Assembly: GCF_022512515.1 (NCBI RefSeq)
Contig: NZ_JAKWBK010000001.1
Location: 1,984,001-2,048,000, forward strand
Direction of reading: 5' to 3'
Source of the DNA: Paraniabella hibiscisoli
Lineage (GTDB): Bacteria > Bacteroidota > Bacteroidia > Chitinophagales > Chitinophagaceae
Length of the DNA: 64,000 bases
The position numbers and the translations under genes are program-made. The notes under the pieces are model-generated. The model ran no database searches. It saw only the letters and a program-made list of their open reading frames with translations, and was not told the DNA's origin. Below, piece after piece: positions 31,563-41,562 of the stretch (the first letter of the stretch is position 1; each line of letters opens with the position of its first letter).

Positions 31563-32042
31563 ATGAGTGATAAGATTACTGATTATGAAGTTCAATCATC
31601 AGAGAGCTCCATGCCTGTCAATACCAGCACAATGCATAATTTAAGGTACGCGTTGGTCGGCATTGTGTTTGGAATTGTATTTGTAAGGGCCGAGATCGTT
31701 TCCTGGTTCCGGATACAGGAAATGTTCCGGTTGCAAAGTTTTCACATGTACGGAGTAATAGGAAGTGCAGTGCTGGTAGGTATGATCTCAGTGTGGCTGA
31801 TAAAGAAATCAGGTGTGAAAGCCATAGATGGTATGCCGGTAACCTTTCAGCCAAAGAAATTTCATAAAGGACAGATTTTCGGCGGACTAATGTTTGGACT
31901 AGGCTGGGCTATGACAGGTGCCTGTCCTGGCCCTCTGTTTGCGCAGATCGGATCGGGTGTAACCGTTGTGCTGGTTGTATTATTGAGTGCCGTTGCCGGT
32001 ACCTGGATGTATGGCTATCTAAAAGAAAAGCTTCCTCACTAA
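31563..32042 (+). CDS. YeeE/YedE-like (DUF6691) membrane protein, second half
   Basis: 159 residues. The conserved motif GLGWAMTGACPGPLFAQIGSG matches the second Cys-containing repeat of YeeE/YedE. A helical segment at residues 27-42 and three more hydrophobic helices fit. It complements the preceding gene. No rhodanese or persulfide dioxygenase gene is adjacent, though many Bacteroidota have them beside such pairs. Confidence 0.83.
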   Translation: MSDKITDYEVQSSESSMPVNTSTMHNLRYALVGIVFGIVFVRAEIVSWFRIQEMFRLQSFHMYGVIGSAVLVGMISVWLIKKSGVKAIDGMPVTFQPKKFHKGQIFGGLMFGLGWAMTGACPGPLFAQIGSGVTVVLVVLLSAVAGTWMYGYLKEKLPH

Positions 32043-32106
32043 GAGAAAGCTTTCTGAGACTATGAGCCGATCCTAAAATATTGTAAATACTTCCATCTTT
32101 TGTATT

Positions 32107-33687
32107 TTATCTGCCTCCTCCCGGGCCAGCACTTCCGCCTGCGCTGGTAACCATTGATGATGTTGTAAATGTAGTGCCCGAAGCTGCGCTGCCTTTCATG
32201 TAAGAGCCGCTGGTATACAAACCATTTAAGTTGGTGCCACCGGTTACAGCGCCTCCTGTATATACAGTATAAGAAGTGCTGGCTTTTAATTTAGGACTCG
32301 AAAATAATAGGGTCGTATAAGTTCGGGGTACTGTAAAAGTTAATGCTTCACTGGAGCCGTCGGTGGCTTCTATGTGAATAAGCTGGCTGGCGCTTGCGCC
32401 TCCCAATCTTACTGAACGTTGTGTACTTACATTTGCTGTTGGCATGCTGGTTGCCCCTCCTATGCCTACGATAATTCCTCCCGTAATTTTAAAAGTATTG
32501 TTATCGCAATCAAAGCCTTCTTCTGGTGAGCCGGCTCCTACAGATACTGTTTTACCACCGGTTATTGTTAAAATTCCATTGGAGTCGATGCCGTCATTGT
32601 TACTGCTATATACATAAGTAGTGCCTCCATTAATGTAAAGGGCTTTGCCGGCATTTAAGCCATCGTCGTAGGTCTTCAGTACAAGTGTACCATTGTTCAG
32701 CGTTAAAGTGCTCTTGCTCTCAATACCTTCACCACTTGTTGTGGTAATATTAAAAGTACCGCCATTGATGGTCACATAGGGGTCGATGGTAGCATCGGTA
32801 TCGTATGAGGCCGCTATGCCATCGTCGCCGGTTTGTAAGGTAAAAGAGCCATCGTTAATTACGATATAACCTTCTTCGCACTCAATACCATCACTGGTTG
32901 CCTTAATATTCAGGGTTCCTCCATCCGCAATAAATGCATCATTCGTGTGTATGCCGTCTGTAGCCGCGCCGGTGATATTGATGTTGCCGCTGCGTACCCG
33001 TACATAGTCATCACTAACGATACCATGTTTATAATTGCCTTTTACATTCAGGGTTCCGTTGCCACTAAAAATCATTTGTCCTTCGCTGAAAATGGTTCCT
33101 TTCATGTCTTCGGTGCTGGTTGCATAACTAAAGCCATCTGTAAGTGTATTAGTTGTATTGTCAGCAAGCACAATAAAAGATCTTTTACTCGATTGAATAT
33201 TAATGGCGGGTCCGTCATTATTGGTAATGCTCACTCCGTTAAGCGTCAGTTTAAACTTATTGTCGCTGTATATTTTAAGCGATCCGTTTGTTGTAGTTCC
33301 TGAAACAATATATTCTACGGCTTTAGCGGTTGATGTGATAATGACGTCGCCATTCGTTTCGGTGATGCTCACTCCCGATGCTGCCAGCGGATTAGTGATC
33401 GTGTTAGTTGTTCCAAACGAAATAGATACAGTGCTGGTAAATGATGAGTTCTCAATCAGGTCATCTGCATTGTAAGCGCTATCTGTATTACCCTCCTTCG
33501 CCGTACTGATAGTAGCCACATCTTCAATGTTCAGACTGGTGCTGCTATTTCCCTGACCATTGTTTTCAGAATTGCCGTTCTCTTCCTCTGTTTCGCCTGA
33601 AGTGATATCAGATTTAGAGCAGCTAATTGCAAATGCACTTAGAAATATTGCACAAATTATCAGTCTGATGTTTAATTGTATGTTCAT
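32107..33687 (-). CDS. Carbohydrate-binding (Cthe_2159-type, DUF4353) surface lipoprotein
   Basis: 526 residues. The leader [14 protein letters not shown] is a lipobox, and the acidic tract after the cysteine ([15 protein letters not shown]) resembles a Bacteroidota surface-export signal. The body is a parallel beta-helix-like series of repeats ([65 protein letters not shown]), as in the Cthe_2159 pectin-binding family. The protein ends in a Gly-rich tail. Predicted to bind polysaccharide such as polygalacturonate at the cell surface; the ligand here is not known. Confidence 0.83.
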   Translation of the reverse strand: MNIQLNIRLIICAIFLSAFAISCSKSDITSGETEEENGNSENNGQGNSSTSLNIEDVATISTAKEGNTDSAYNADDLIENSSFTSTVSISFGTTNTITNPLAASGVSITETNGDVIITSTAKAVEYIVSGTTTNGSLKIYSDNKFKLTLNGVSITNNDGPAINIQSSKRSFIVLADNTTNTLTDGFSYATSTEDMKGTIFSEGQMIFSGNGTLNVKGNYKHGIVSDDYVRVRSGNINITGAATDGIHTNDAFIADGGTLNIKATSDGIECEEGYIVINDGSFTLQTGDDGIAASYDTDATIDPYVTINGGTFNITTTSGEGIESKSTLTLNNGTLVLKTYDDGLNAGKALYINGGTTYVYSSNNDGIDSNGILTITGGKTVSVGAGSPEEGFDCDNNTFKITGGIIVGIGGATSMPTANVSTQRSVRLGGASASQLIHIEATDGSSEALTFTVPRTYTTLLFSSPKLKASTSYTVYTGGAVTGGTNLNGLYTSGSYMKGSAASGTTFTTSSMVTSAGGSAGPGGGR

Positions 33688-33720
33688 ATCTGTTGATTTT
33701 AAAATTCGGATAAAGCGTGT

Positions 33721-34373
33721 CTATACGGGTAACTCTATTAATAGAAGAATAGATTCTTTACCTAAAGATTCTATACCCAGTGAATGCGTGTTCCATACAT
33801 TCAAAGCATCCGCTCATGCAGCAGCCTTCCTTCAATTTCGAATGATCCCTGTATGACAAAGCAAAAACTGGATCGGTGATGTTGGTCTGAATAACAGGTT
33901 GTCTCTCTTCTCATTTCAAATTTCCCAAGAGATAGTTTGACCCTCTCTTTATTAAATACATCGACCAATTCATTTTTACTATCATCAAGATTAAATGCAT
34001 ACCTGCTATTGCCACTGTTTTGGAAGGTATTGTTATCAAGGTATAATAGTATAAAATTGACAAGATGTTCTTTGTAGGGATTAAGCACTTTCAATGCGGT
34101 ACCGGCATCTATTATAATGAGTTCTCCGCAGGCTATTTCAGTCTCTGTACTATCGGTTTCGGCGATAATACTTCCTACAATAGGTATCAGTATGATAAAC
34201 CCTGTTGAATGGTATACGGCTGATTTCCCGCCTGCCAGCGTTTCATCTCTCATTGCCGTAAGATTTTTGAAAGCGGTTTGCTCCCTAAGAATGCTGATAC
34301 TGCGCCAGTCCTCTGTTTGAAAAATGCGATGCCCGTCAGCTAAGAATATTGTTGCTGATGATTGATGTTGCAT
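33721..34373 (-). CDS. Pirin-like bicupin (YhaK type), C-terminus frameshifted
   Basis: Reads MQHQSSATIFLADGHRIFQTE and then DETLAGGKSAVYHSTGFIILIPIVG, SIIAETD and a second cupin region, ending FEIEGRLLHERD. One G is missing near 33808: CGGATGC restored as CGGGATGC gives HERDALNVWNTHSLGIESLGKESILLLIELPV and a stop at 33721. Pirin-family proteins of this size (about 217 residues) are cupins, some with quercetinase activity; the function here is open. The start overlaps the preceding gene by 38 bp, so translation is probably coupled. Confidence 0.7.
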
Positions 34374-34878
34374 GATGTTGGTATTGAATAGAGTAAATGC
34401 TAAGAAATGGCTGGAGTTTAATTAGTTCCGTTTGTACCATTTTCCTCTCATTGTTGTTGTTGTCCGGATCAAGGGAAACCAGCAGGTGCTCTCCGATTAT
34501 CTCATGTAAAACAACGGGGGCGCTATAAAAGATAACAGCCACTCTGTGCGCGTTCTTGTTATTGATGTTGGAGTCAATGATCTCAAACCTGTAAAGGTTG
34601 AAGGGGAGAACGGTTATGCCCAACGTATTTTGCACATATGGTATTTTCCCGAGCAGGGATATATGGCCCGCGATAGCCGCACTGACAAGAAAATGCAGTT
34701 TTTCTGCTTCCGGTACCTGGGCAACCAGTTGAGAAAATGTAATATGCTTTTTATCAGTATTAAATAACTGGAATTGCATTCGCAACTCTTTATAAGAGTC
34801 TTCAAATACATAGCGTTCCCAATGAGCCTTGCTTTCTATATCTATTACCCTGCGATAAGCGAGTTGTATTAATTTCAT
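34336..34878 (-). CDS. Unknown 180-residue protein coupled to the pirin gene
   Basis: Starts MKLIQLAYRRVIDIESKAHW. No signal peptide or membrane helix. The mixture of helical N-terminus (DSYKELRMQFQLF, SQLVAQVPEAEKLHFLVSA) and a beta region (VAVIFYSAPVVLHEIIGEHLLVSL) suggests a soluble domain. I do not recognise the family. Its 3' end overlaps the next gene's start, so the two proteins may work together. Confidence 0.55.
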   Translation of the reverse strand: MKLIQLAYRRVIDIESKAHWERYVFEDSYKELRMQFQLFNTDKKHITFSQLVAQVPEAEKLHFLVSAAIAGHISLLGKIPYVQNTLGITVLPFNLYRFEIIDSNINNKNAHRVAVIFYSAPVVLHEIIGEHLLVSLDPDNNNNERKMVQTELIKLQPFLSIYSIQYQHHATSIISNNILS

Positions 34879-34911
34879 TGCAAATAATTTTACAATCAGG
34901 TAATTGAACAG

Positions 34912-35622
34912 TTAACCATTTACATTAATGGTATGCGTTAATGTATAGCCATTGGAAATGGTTCCTGTTACAGTAGCCAACTCCAGCGAAAGGGAATCAG
35001 AGAAAACATTATCTCTCGAATTCTGTGTGTCCTGTGTACCTCTCGAACTGTATGGACTAGCCGTTGTATAAACAGTATTGCATACGTCTGTCGGGAAAGC
35101 AATTTGTGTAACAAGCAAAGAAGTACCGCTTGCATTGTAAACATGCACGTGAATATGTGGCGCCCTGCCCGAGTACCATCCCGGGAAAATAGAGGTGAAA
35201 GTAACAAGCCCATCGGTACCGGTGGTTTGTCTGCCCCGTAACCAATGTACAGACGTGTAATTAGTAGATTGCATACCCGAACCGCCATATTCAGAATAGT
35301 TGCCGGCTGCATCGCAATGCCATACATCTACCATGGCGCCTGCCAGCGCTGCGCAATTATTGTTTTTGTTGGTGATCTTTATTTTCGCCGTCAGCACGAC
35401 TCCGGTTCTGTCGCCTGTAATATTGGATTGTACCAGCGAAGAGGGGGTCTTTGTAGGAAAAGGTCCCTCGGTTTCGGTAGGCGTTGTAGTACAACTACTA
35501 TCGATGGCTTCTTCCGTTTCGCTGTCTATTACATCGTTTTTAGAGCAAGCTTTCGCCATGGGAGCTACAAATGCCACACCAAGTGCAGTTAACCCTTTTG
35601 ATAAAAATTGTTTTCTTTCCAT
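34912..35622 (-). CDS. Intradiol ring-cleavage dioxygenase-like lipoprotein
   Basis: ATG 35622 gives MERKQFLSKGLTALGVAFVA, a Tat-like (RK) leader, then AKAC as lipobox. After the cysteine comes an acidic stretch, SKNDVIDSETEEA. The body has VDVWHCDAAGNYSEYGG and FPGWYSGRAPHIHVHVYN, which supply the two Tyr and two His iron ligands of intradiol dioxygenases. Such exported homologs in Bacteroidota have no confirmed substrate. A further upstream in-frame ATG at 35715 is unlikely because it would precede the signal peptide. Confidence 0.82.
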   Translation of the reverse strand: MERKQFLSKGLTALGVAFVAPMAKACSKNDVIDSETEEAIDSSCTTTPTETEGPFPTKTPSSLVQSNITGDRTGVVLTAKIKITNKNNNCAALAGAMVDVWHCDAAGNYSEYGGSGMQSTNYTSVHWLRGRQTTGTDGLVTFTSIFPGWYSGRAPHIHVHVYNASGTSLLVTQIAFPTDVCNTVYTTASPYSSRGTQDTQNSRDNVFSDSLSLELATVTGTISNGYTLTHTINVNG

Positions 35623-35727
35623 AACCTTGATTTTTTCGTTCCATACAAGGTTACAACCCCGCAGAAGCGAATAAAAATCCGATAGGTGAAATGGAAAAAT
35701 GTATCGGCGAATCACCTAAAAACTTGT

Positions 35728-36421
35728 TAACGGGGCTTGATCCTGGTGAGTACATCAGGCAAATAGCTCTCACTCACAGGAAGCTCCAACCCTGTAGAAA
35801 GCCTGATTTTCTACCCGATAAAGAGGCCAGGTGATCCGTGGCTACAATATAACTTCTGTGTACGCGTATAAATTTTTTAGGGGAGAGCTTGAGCGCTATT
35901 TTCTTTAAAGACATCAATGTCATTACCGGCTTGCTGTTACTAAGATGTATTTTGATATAATCGTCGAGGCTTTCGATGTAAACAATATCGCGGAAGTCTA
36001 TTTTTATCATCCGGTATTCCGAATAAACAAAGAAGGGTTCCAGTTCATCAGCGGTGTTGCCTATTTGATACCTGGATAAAGCCTTTTGAAAAGCTTTTTC
36101 AAAACGGTCAAAACTAAAAGGTTTGAGCAGGTAATCTATGGCCTCCAGCTCAAAACCCTCCAGGGCAAACTCTTTATATGCAGTTGTAAAAATGATCATA
36201 GGTCTTGATTGCAACTGATTCACCAGGTCAATCCCATTGATGTCCGGCATATCTATATCGATAAACAGCAAAGAAGGCCGGTGCCGGTTGATGTAATCCA
36301 GGCCTGCTACTGCATTGTCAAATGTTTGGGTAAGGTCGATCTCGTTGATTTGGGTGCAATATTGTTTGATGATCTCCAATGCGAGCGGCTCATCATCTAT
36401 GGCAACAGCGGATAGTTTCAT
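35728..36421 (-). CDS. LytTR-family response regulator, frameshifted at the C-terminus
   Basis: Receiver domain with phosphoacceptor Asp55 in LLFIDIDMP and IIFTTAYKEFALEGFELEAIDYLLKP; then a LytTR DNA-binding domain with YIESLDDYIKIHL and FIRVHRSYIVATDHLASLSGRK. One A is missing near 35810 (AGAAAATC for AGAAAAATC); restoring it gives KIRLSTGLELPVSESYLPDVL and a stop at 35728. It is 54 bp downstream of the sensor kinase gene and should be its partner. Confidence 0.85.
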
Positions 36422-36475
36422 GGGTACATGGTTTTAGTTTAATGTCTTCGGCTGTGATTACTACTTACAGGTATT

Positions 36476-37579
36476 TTATGGAAAGGAGACCTTGAACAAC
36501 TGGTCGTCAGGAGTTATCCCAAGCTTGTAGTTGTTCTTGTAAAGATGTTCAAGTCTCTGTGTTACGTTCTGCAAGCCAATGCCTGCTCTTTTTGTATCAT
36601 CGGCATTTTTTATAACCGGGTTAGATGTTTCCAGCCGTATCAGATCGCGATCTACATAAATGTGTATATTAATTTCGGATTCAACATTATTGCTGATGCC
36701 ATGCTTGAAACAATTTTCTACAAAGGACATCAGGATAAGCGGTGCAATCTGCGCATCGCCATAAGTTCCGGTTACAGTATAATGAACGGTTACCTTTTTG
36801 CTAAGCCTTATTTTCTGTAAGGCAATATAGTCGTTGATGCAGGCTATCTCTTTCTCAATCGGTACAAAGTCAGTACGGGCCTCATCTGTTACATACCTCA
36901 TAATATTAGAGAGACGTAAAATACTGGAAGCGGTTTGCTCATTTTTGGTGATCGCCAGCGCATAAATATTGTTGAGCACATTAAAAAGGAAATGCGGGCT
37001 GATTTGTGCCTTTAAAAAAGCCAGTTCGGCATTAGCTTTTTGAGCTTCAATGAGCGCTTTATTGCTTTCGGCTTGCCGCCATTGTTTGGAAAGAACAAGC
37101 ATAGCGCTTACCGCCATAGACATGAAAAATAGTATCAGGCTGATAATGTCTATTCTCTGGCCTCCCTCGGGTCCGGGACCCATCTCTCCGCCAGGTTCCC
37201 GGCCATTGGGGTGAGGCGGTGGAAATCGTCCTTCATTCCCGTTGGGTGGGGGGCGGAATTGTTGGGCTCTATTACTTCTGAACGTACGCATCGTCTGTTC
37301 AAAAGGTTTCATATAAAAAGTGCCGGCGAGTAAAAGTATAAGCAGGGCTGCAAATGCGGTATACCTCTTTTTTAGAAACAAATGAGGCATTAAAACATAC
37401 TGGTTCAGGTAAAATATAAAAATGTAGCATGTTGTGAAAAGAATGAATGAGCCTGAAAAAATAACCTGCAGAACTGTTTGGTCGCCCGTATTGCCGTTGT
37501 GCAGAAATGCGGCTACCAGGCAGATAAAAAAAAGCCAGCAGAGTAAATGGGTAAGTATTTTAAGGCCGCGTCTGTTCAT
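36476..37579 (-). CDS. LytS-like sensor histidine kinase (PF06580 family)
   Basis: 367 residues. Four hydrophobic helices in the N-terminal half, interrupted by a Pro/Gly-rich extracytoplasmic or loop segment at about residues 105-140 (repeated PPP and NGN/NGR), then the phosphoacceptor region FLKAQISPHFLFNVLNNIYALA and the ATP-binding part (GIGLQNVTQRLEHLY). The C-terminal end may miss a few residues through a lost C near 36483, which would restore PIKYL before the stop. Sensed signal unknown; divergent from the riboswitch/btuB locus. Confidence 0.85.
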   Translation of the reverse strand: MNRRGLKILTHLLCWLFFICLVAAFLHNGNTGDQTVLQVIFSGSFILFTTCYIFIFYLNQYVLMPHLFLKKRYTAFAALLILLLAGTFYMKPFEQTMRTFRSNRAQQFRPPPNGNEGRFPPPHPNGREPGGEMGPGPEGGQRIDIISLILFFMSMAVSAMLVLSKQWRQAESNKALIEAQKANAELAFLKAQISPHFLFNVLNNIYALAITKNEQTASSILRLSNIMRYVTDEARTDFVPIEKEIACINDYIALQKIRLSKKVTVHYTVTGTYGDAQIAPLILMSFVENCFKHGISNNVESEINIHIYVDRDLIRLETSNPVIKNADDTKRAGIGLQNVTQRLEHLYKNNYKLGITPDDQLFKVSFP

Positions 37580-37605
37580 GCTAAAACAAACTTAATACAT
37601 TTCTG

Positions 37606-37613
37606 TACTTTTG
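37606..37613 (+). promoter_or_regulatory. -7 box of the btuB riboswitch transcript
   Basis: TACTTTTG matches TAnnTTTG and lies just before the riboswitch, so transcription would begin at about 37620. Confidence 0.5.
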
Positions 37614-37619
37614 CCGCGA

Positions 37620-37815
37620 TTTTTGGTCTCCGCGGTAGCGGAGTTAAAAGGAAGTCCGGTGTACTTGTCTGCCGCAGGCACGGAGTCCGGCGCTATCCCC
37701 GTAGCTGTAAGGTTCAGGAATGATACATTCCTTTTTCGCACAGGACCCACTGTCTGCCGCTGGCTGACGGGAAGGGAGCGAAGCTGAACCAAGCCAGAAG
37801 ACCTGCCAACTATCG
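37620..37815 (+). promoter_or_regulatory. Cobalamin riboswitch
   Basis: Conserved elements occur in order: AGTTAAAAGGAAGTCCGGTG, then a loop, then AGTCCGGCGCTATCCCCGTAG with CTGTAAGG, then CCCACTGT, GACGGGAAGGG, and AAGCCAGAAGACCTGCC at the 3' side. These match the adenosylcobalamin riboswitch core. It lies about 100 bp before a BtuB-like receptor. One internal loop (37665-37685) is enlarged by a GC-rich palindrome. It should reduce btuB expression when B12 is abundant. Confidence 0.9.
37665..37685. repeat. GC-rich palindrome in a riboswitch loop
   Basis: TGTCTGCCGCAGGCACGG is a short imperfect hairpin containing a GCCGCAGGC core. It separates the GTCCGGTG and AGTCCGGCG halves of a conserved stem, which normally have only a few bases between them. 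Confidence 0.5.
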
Positions 37816-37913
37816 TACTATATTATTCAGGCTTTCGGGTGAAAGGCGTGAAATGTAACCGCTCCTGCGTTTATATTTCCTTTGACCTGGCGTTAAACTA
37901 AAACACACTAAAA

Positions 37914-39790
37914 GTGAAAAAGGTAATTTTATCGATGTTGGCATTTACATCAGCCGCATCATTGATGGCGCAACAGGATGTAATTAATCAAAACCTGGAG
38001 AAGGTAACAGTAACTGCAACAAGATTTCCAAAAAAGCTAAGCGAAACAGGCAAAGTGGTGAGCGTCATCAGCAGGGCGGATCTGGATCGGGCAGGCGGAA
38101 AAGATCTGGCCCAGGTATTAAATGAACAGGCTGGAGTAATTATTAACGGAGCCAATAGCAATGCTGGTAAAGACAGAAGTGTTTTTTACGAGGTGCGGCC
38201 AATGCTTATACGGTTATTCTTATAAACGGCGTGCCTGTAAACGATCCTACGGGAGTAGGTGGTGCCTACGACCTGCGAATGCTGCCGGTAGAGTCGGTAG
38301 AAAGAGTGGAGATTTTAAAAGGAGCGCAGAGCACGCTTTATGGAACCGATGCGATAGCGGGGATAATTAATATCATTACCCGCAAGGGAGAAGGGAAAGC
38401 TGCGAATTTGTATGGGGGCATCAGCTATGGACGGTATAACACCCTCAAGGCGAATGCAGGGTTAAATGGCAGCTTCAAAGAGTCCTCTTACAACCTTTCT
38501 TTTATGCATGACGAAACCGGGGGTATTGCAGAAGCAAAAGATACACTGGGTACGCAAGATTTCCCTCGTAATGGTATGCTGCGCAACTCTTTGAGTATGG
38601 ATATAGATGGCGCGGTTACCAATAACTTTCATGTAAAGCCATTTTTCAGGTATGCTTACTTTAAAAGTAGTTTTGCCAATGATGCTTTTATAGGCGGCGC
38701 TAACCGTTTTGCAAGCGAACTACTTTCTGCCGGAACACAGGCTCAATATCGTTTTGACAAGGGAACCCTAACTGGTATCTTTTCGTTTGATGACGTAAAA
38801 AGAGAATATCCTGATGGTTATGTAAAGTCTTACGAAGGAAATAAGAAAACTGCCGAATTGTTTAATCAGGTGGATTGGCACCAGCATTTTCAAACATTGC
38901 TGGGAGTGAGGTATGACGATATTTCCATGAAAAACCCTAACCCAACTAACCTGGATACCAATATACAAATGGTGAGCCCCTATTTGTCCTTGTTCCTGAG
39001 GGATTGGAAAGGCTTTAATCTGGAAATGGGAGGGCGACTTAACAATCATTCAAAATATGGGAACACATTTACCTACTCTGTTAATCCCTCTTACATAGTA
39101 AACAACCAGGTGAAGATTTTTGTAAATTATGGAACTGCGTTCCGGGCTCCGGCTTTGTCTGAATTATATGGCTCGTTTGGTGCTAACCCAAATTTGAAGC
39201 CCGAAGAATCTCACACTTTCGAAGGAGGTTTGCAATACACCAGTATTAATGATAAGCTGGATATACGAGCGGTTGTTTTTAAAAGAAATACAAAAAATAT
39301 CATAGCCTATCAAAATCAGCAGTATACCAACTATAACCAGCAAAAAGACCAGGGACTGGAAATAGAATCCTCTGTAAAGATTAACGATGATCTTCAATTA
39401 AAACTGTTCTATACGTTTGTTGAAGGAAAAGTAACTACGCCTGCTTCGAATGGCGATACCACATATAATAATTTATTTAAACGCCCGCGGCATACATTTG
39501 GATTGAATTTAGGATACCAGGTTACGCCCGCTTTTTATGTGAGCACTCACTTCCAGAATTTTGGCAAAAGAAACGATCTGTATTTTGAATCCGTTCCACC
39601 TTACGGGCAGCGAACAGTACCGTTGGCTGGTTATCATCTTTGGGATATTTATGGGTCTTATTCGTTTTTGAAATCAAAAATCAGTGTTTTTGCGCAGGTA
39701 ACTAATCTGTTAGATGCTGATTACTATGAAGTATATGGTTATAGTGTTTTGGGCAGATCATTAAATGCAGGGATCCGGTTCAGGCTCTAA
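37914..39790 (+). CDS. btuB: BtuB-like TonB-dependent vitamin B12 receptor, frameshifted
   Basis: A signal peptide (SAASLMAQ) is followed by the TonB box/plug region QNLEKVTVTATRFPKKLSETGK, VVSVISRADLDRAG, then in the second frame NDPTGVGGAYDLRMLPVESVERVEILKGAQST and NIITRKG, and a 22-strand barrel ending in SLNAGIRFRL with a terminal Leu. One T is missing near 38191 (six for seven, giving SVFLRGAANAYTVILING). About 625 residues. Under cobalamin riboswitch control, so it most likely imports cobalamins. TonB and ExbB/D genes lie downstream in the window. Confidence 0.92.
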
Positions 39791-39890
39791 ATGGTTGGGC
39801 CGGCAAGAGCAAGCTCAACTATTCGAATACCCGAAACAATCATCTATATTCGTATAGCATTTGCTATTGGTAACCAACAAACCAGCTGAT

Positions 39891-40472
39891 ATGAATTTAA
39901 GCTACAAAGAAATTCTTACTGTTGCTTTTACACTCTTTGCTATTATTGATATTATAGGATCGGTGCCTATACTTATTTCTATAAAAAACAAAGCAGGCGG
40001 CATCAGGGAGTTTAGGGTTACCATCATTGCAGGGGCATTAATGATTTTATTTTTATTCCTGGGCGGGCCAATACTAAATGTATTGGGACTCGATGTTAAA
40101 TCTTTTGCCGTTGCCGGTTCCATAGTAATTTTTATACTCGGACTGGAAATGGTTTTGGGAATCGAGTTTTTTAAATCCGACGGAGATGTAAAGGCGTCAA
40201 CCGTAGTGCCCCTGGCATTCCCGTTGATTGCCGGATCCGGAACGTTAACCACCATTATGTCATTGAAGGCCAACTACGGGGTATACACCATTCTTTTTGC
40301 TATTGTATTAAACCTGATTGTCATCTACACGGTTCTTAAGTCATTAAGTGGAATATCGAAACTTTTAGGCCCTAGCGGATTGATTGCTATCAGGAAATTT
40401 TTTGGGGTGATCCTATTAGCCATCTCTGTAAAGATCTTTGCCGCAAATGCAGCGGGGTTACTCAACCACTAA
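39891..40472 (+). CDS. MarC family membrane protein
   Basis: MNLSYKEILTVAFTLFAIID starts at 39891, about ten residues after an upstream in-frame ATG. The protein has six hydrophobic helices and the family segments IIGSVPILISIKNKAGG and VVPLAFPLIAGSGTLTTIMSL. MarC proteins are of unknown transport function. It follows btuB but has no clear link. Confidence 0.9.
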   Translation: MNLSYKEILTVAFTLFAIIDIIGSVPILISIKNKAGGIREFRVTIIAGALMILFLFLGGPILNVLGLDVKSFAVAGSIVIFILGLEMVLGIEFFKSDGDVKASTVVPLAFPLIAGSGTLTTIMSLKANYGVYTILFAIVLNLIVIYTVLKSLSGISKLLGPSGLIAIRKFFGVILLAISVKIFAANAAGLLNH

Positions 40473-40488
40473 TTGTTGGGACGATAAT

Positions 40489-40514
40489 AAAAGCTACTGG
40501 TTTAAGTAGCTTTT
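40489..40514 (+). terminator. Terminator after marC
   Basis: Perfect 10-bp stem AAAAGCTACT (40489-40498) and AGTAGCTTTT (40505-40514) with a 6-nt loop, about 17 bases after the marC stop. Confidence 0.8.
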
Positions 40515-40533
40515 GAGTTATGTAGCAATAATC

Positions 40534-41277
40534 TTATTTCCTGTTATCCCAAAGAGGTTTTTTACCCGAAGGTTTTACGGATGTTTTAGCCTTAGAAGGA
40601 TTTTGATTGCTATGGTAGGGGTCCTGTGCGGAAGCTTTGAAGTCTTCCGGCATATATTGCTGGTTAGGAGTACTGGCAGCAAAAACAGCCTCGTCATTTT
40701 CTGCTTCCGGGGTGACAATATTATTAACATCTGTATTGGTAACCTGTTCTTCACCTGAATTAGCAGATGTTGAACTAATGAACTCACCGGTGTCAGAGGT
40801 TTCTCCCGGCATTTTTGCTTTCGCTTTGGCAGGCTTTTCCCTGGTCTTTTTCGGCGATGCTGCTTTTGGAGCAGCGGATTTTACAGCCGATTTTTTAGGA
40901 GCTGCCCCGCCTGCCGGACGCCCGCCTGTACCGGTACGGGCAGGGGCAGGTTTTTTAGCGGGAGATTTTGCCGGTGTCGCCTTTTTCTTTGCTGCTGCTT
41001 TTTTAGTAGCGGCTTTTTTGGGCGCCACCTTCTTTGGAGCAGCCTTCTTAGGGGCGGAGCTTTTTTAGGAGCAACTTTCTTGGTAGCGGCTTTCTTTGCT
41101 GCAGTTTTTTTGCAGGTACTTTAGCGCCTTTTTCACGCGCTTCGGAAAGACCGATAGCTATTGCCTGTTTCTTACTGGTAACTTTTTTATCTGAGTTGCC
41201 GGAGGTAAGCGTTCCTTTTTCATTCTTTTTACTGCGCTCTTAACCGATTTTCCTGCAGCTTTTGAGTATTTAGCCAT
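40534..41277 (-). CDS. Lys/Ala/Pro-rich histone-H1-like protein with DUF6496 domain, frameshifted
   Basis: ATG 41277 starts MAKYSKAAGKSVKSAVKR; restored reading continues into KKVTSKKQAIAIGLSEAREKGAKVP, the DUF6496 motif. The rest is a low-complexity K/A/P tail (PAKSPAKKPAPAR, KKSAVKSAAPKAASPKK) and an acidic end. At least three one-base losses near 41230, 41115 and 41063 break the frame. Such tails bind DNA in H1-like and AlgP-like proteins; nucleoid binding is inference. About 247 residues. Confidence 0.65.
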
Positions 41278-41431
41278 GATGTTGGAATTTAAGGGAGGTT
41301 AGAAAATGAATTAGAAGTGTTCTTTAGCAGTAAGAATTTCAAAAAACGTACCATTAATATATATACGATGTCCATTAAAATGCGCAGGAGTAACCTTTTT
41401 CGCTTAAATTTGCGCCCTGCTAAATGCAGCA

Positions 41432-41498
41432 GGCCTCGTAGTACAATGCCCGCCCGGCTGAACGCCGTTCGGATGGGGATAGTACAAGTTCCGACTCT
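41432..41498 (+). pseudogene. Degenerate tRNA-Arg 5'-half interrupted by a palindrome
   Basis: Bases 41432-41448 are identical to the first 17 of the intact tRNA (GGCCTCGTAGTACAATG). A 29-bp GC-rich palindromic block (41449-41477) follows in the D-loop position, then GATAGTACAAG and a decayed TTCCGAC match the tRNA after the D loop. The 3' half is absent. Confidence 0.6.
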
Positions 41499-41562
41499 GA
41501 ATGTTTTTTTCGGACGGTATGAAGCTTTAACGCATCAATGGGGAGATGTTCTTCAAATTATT

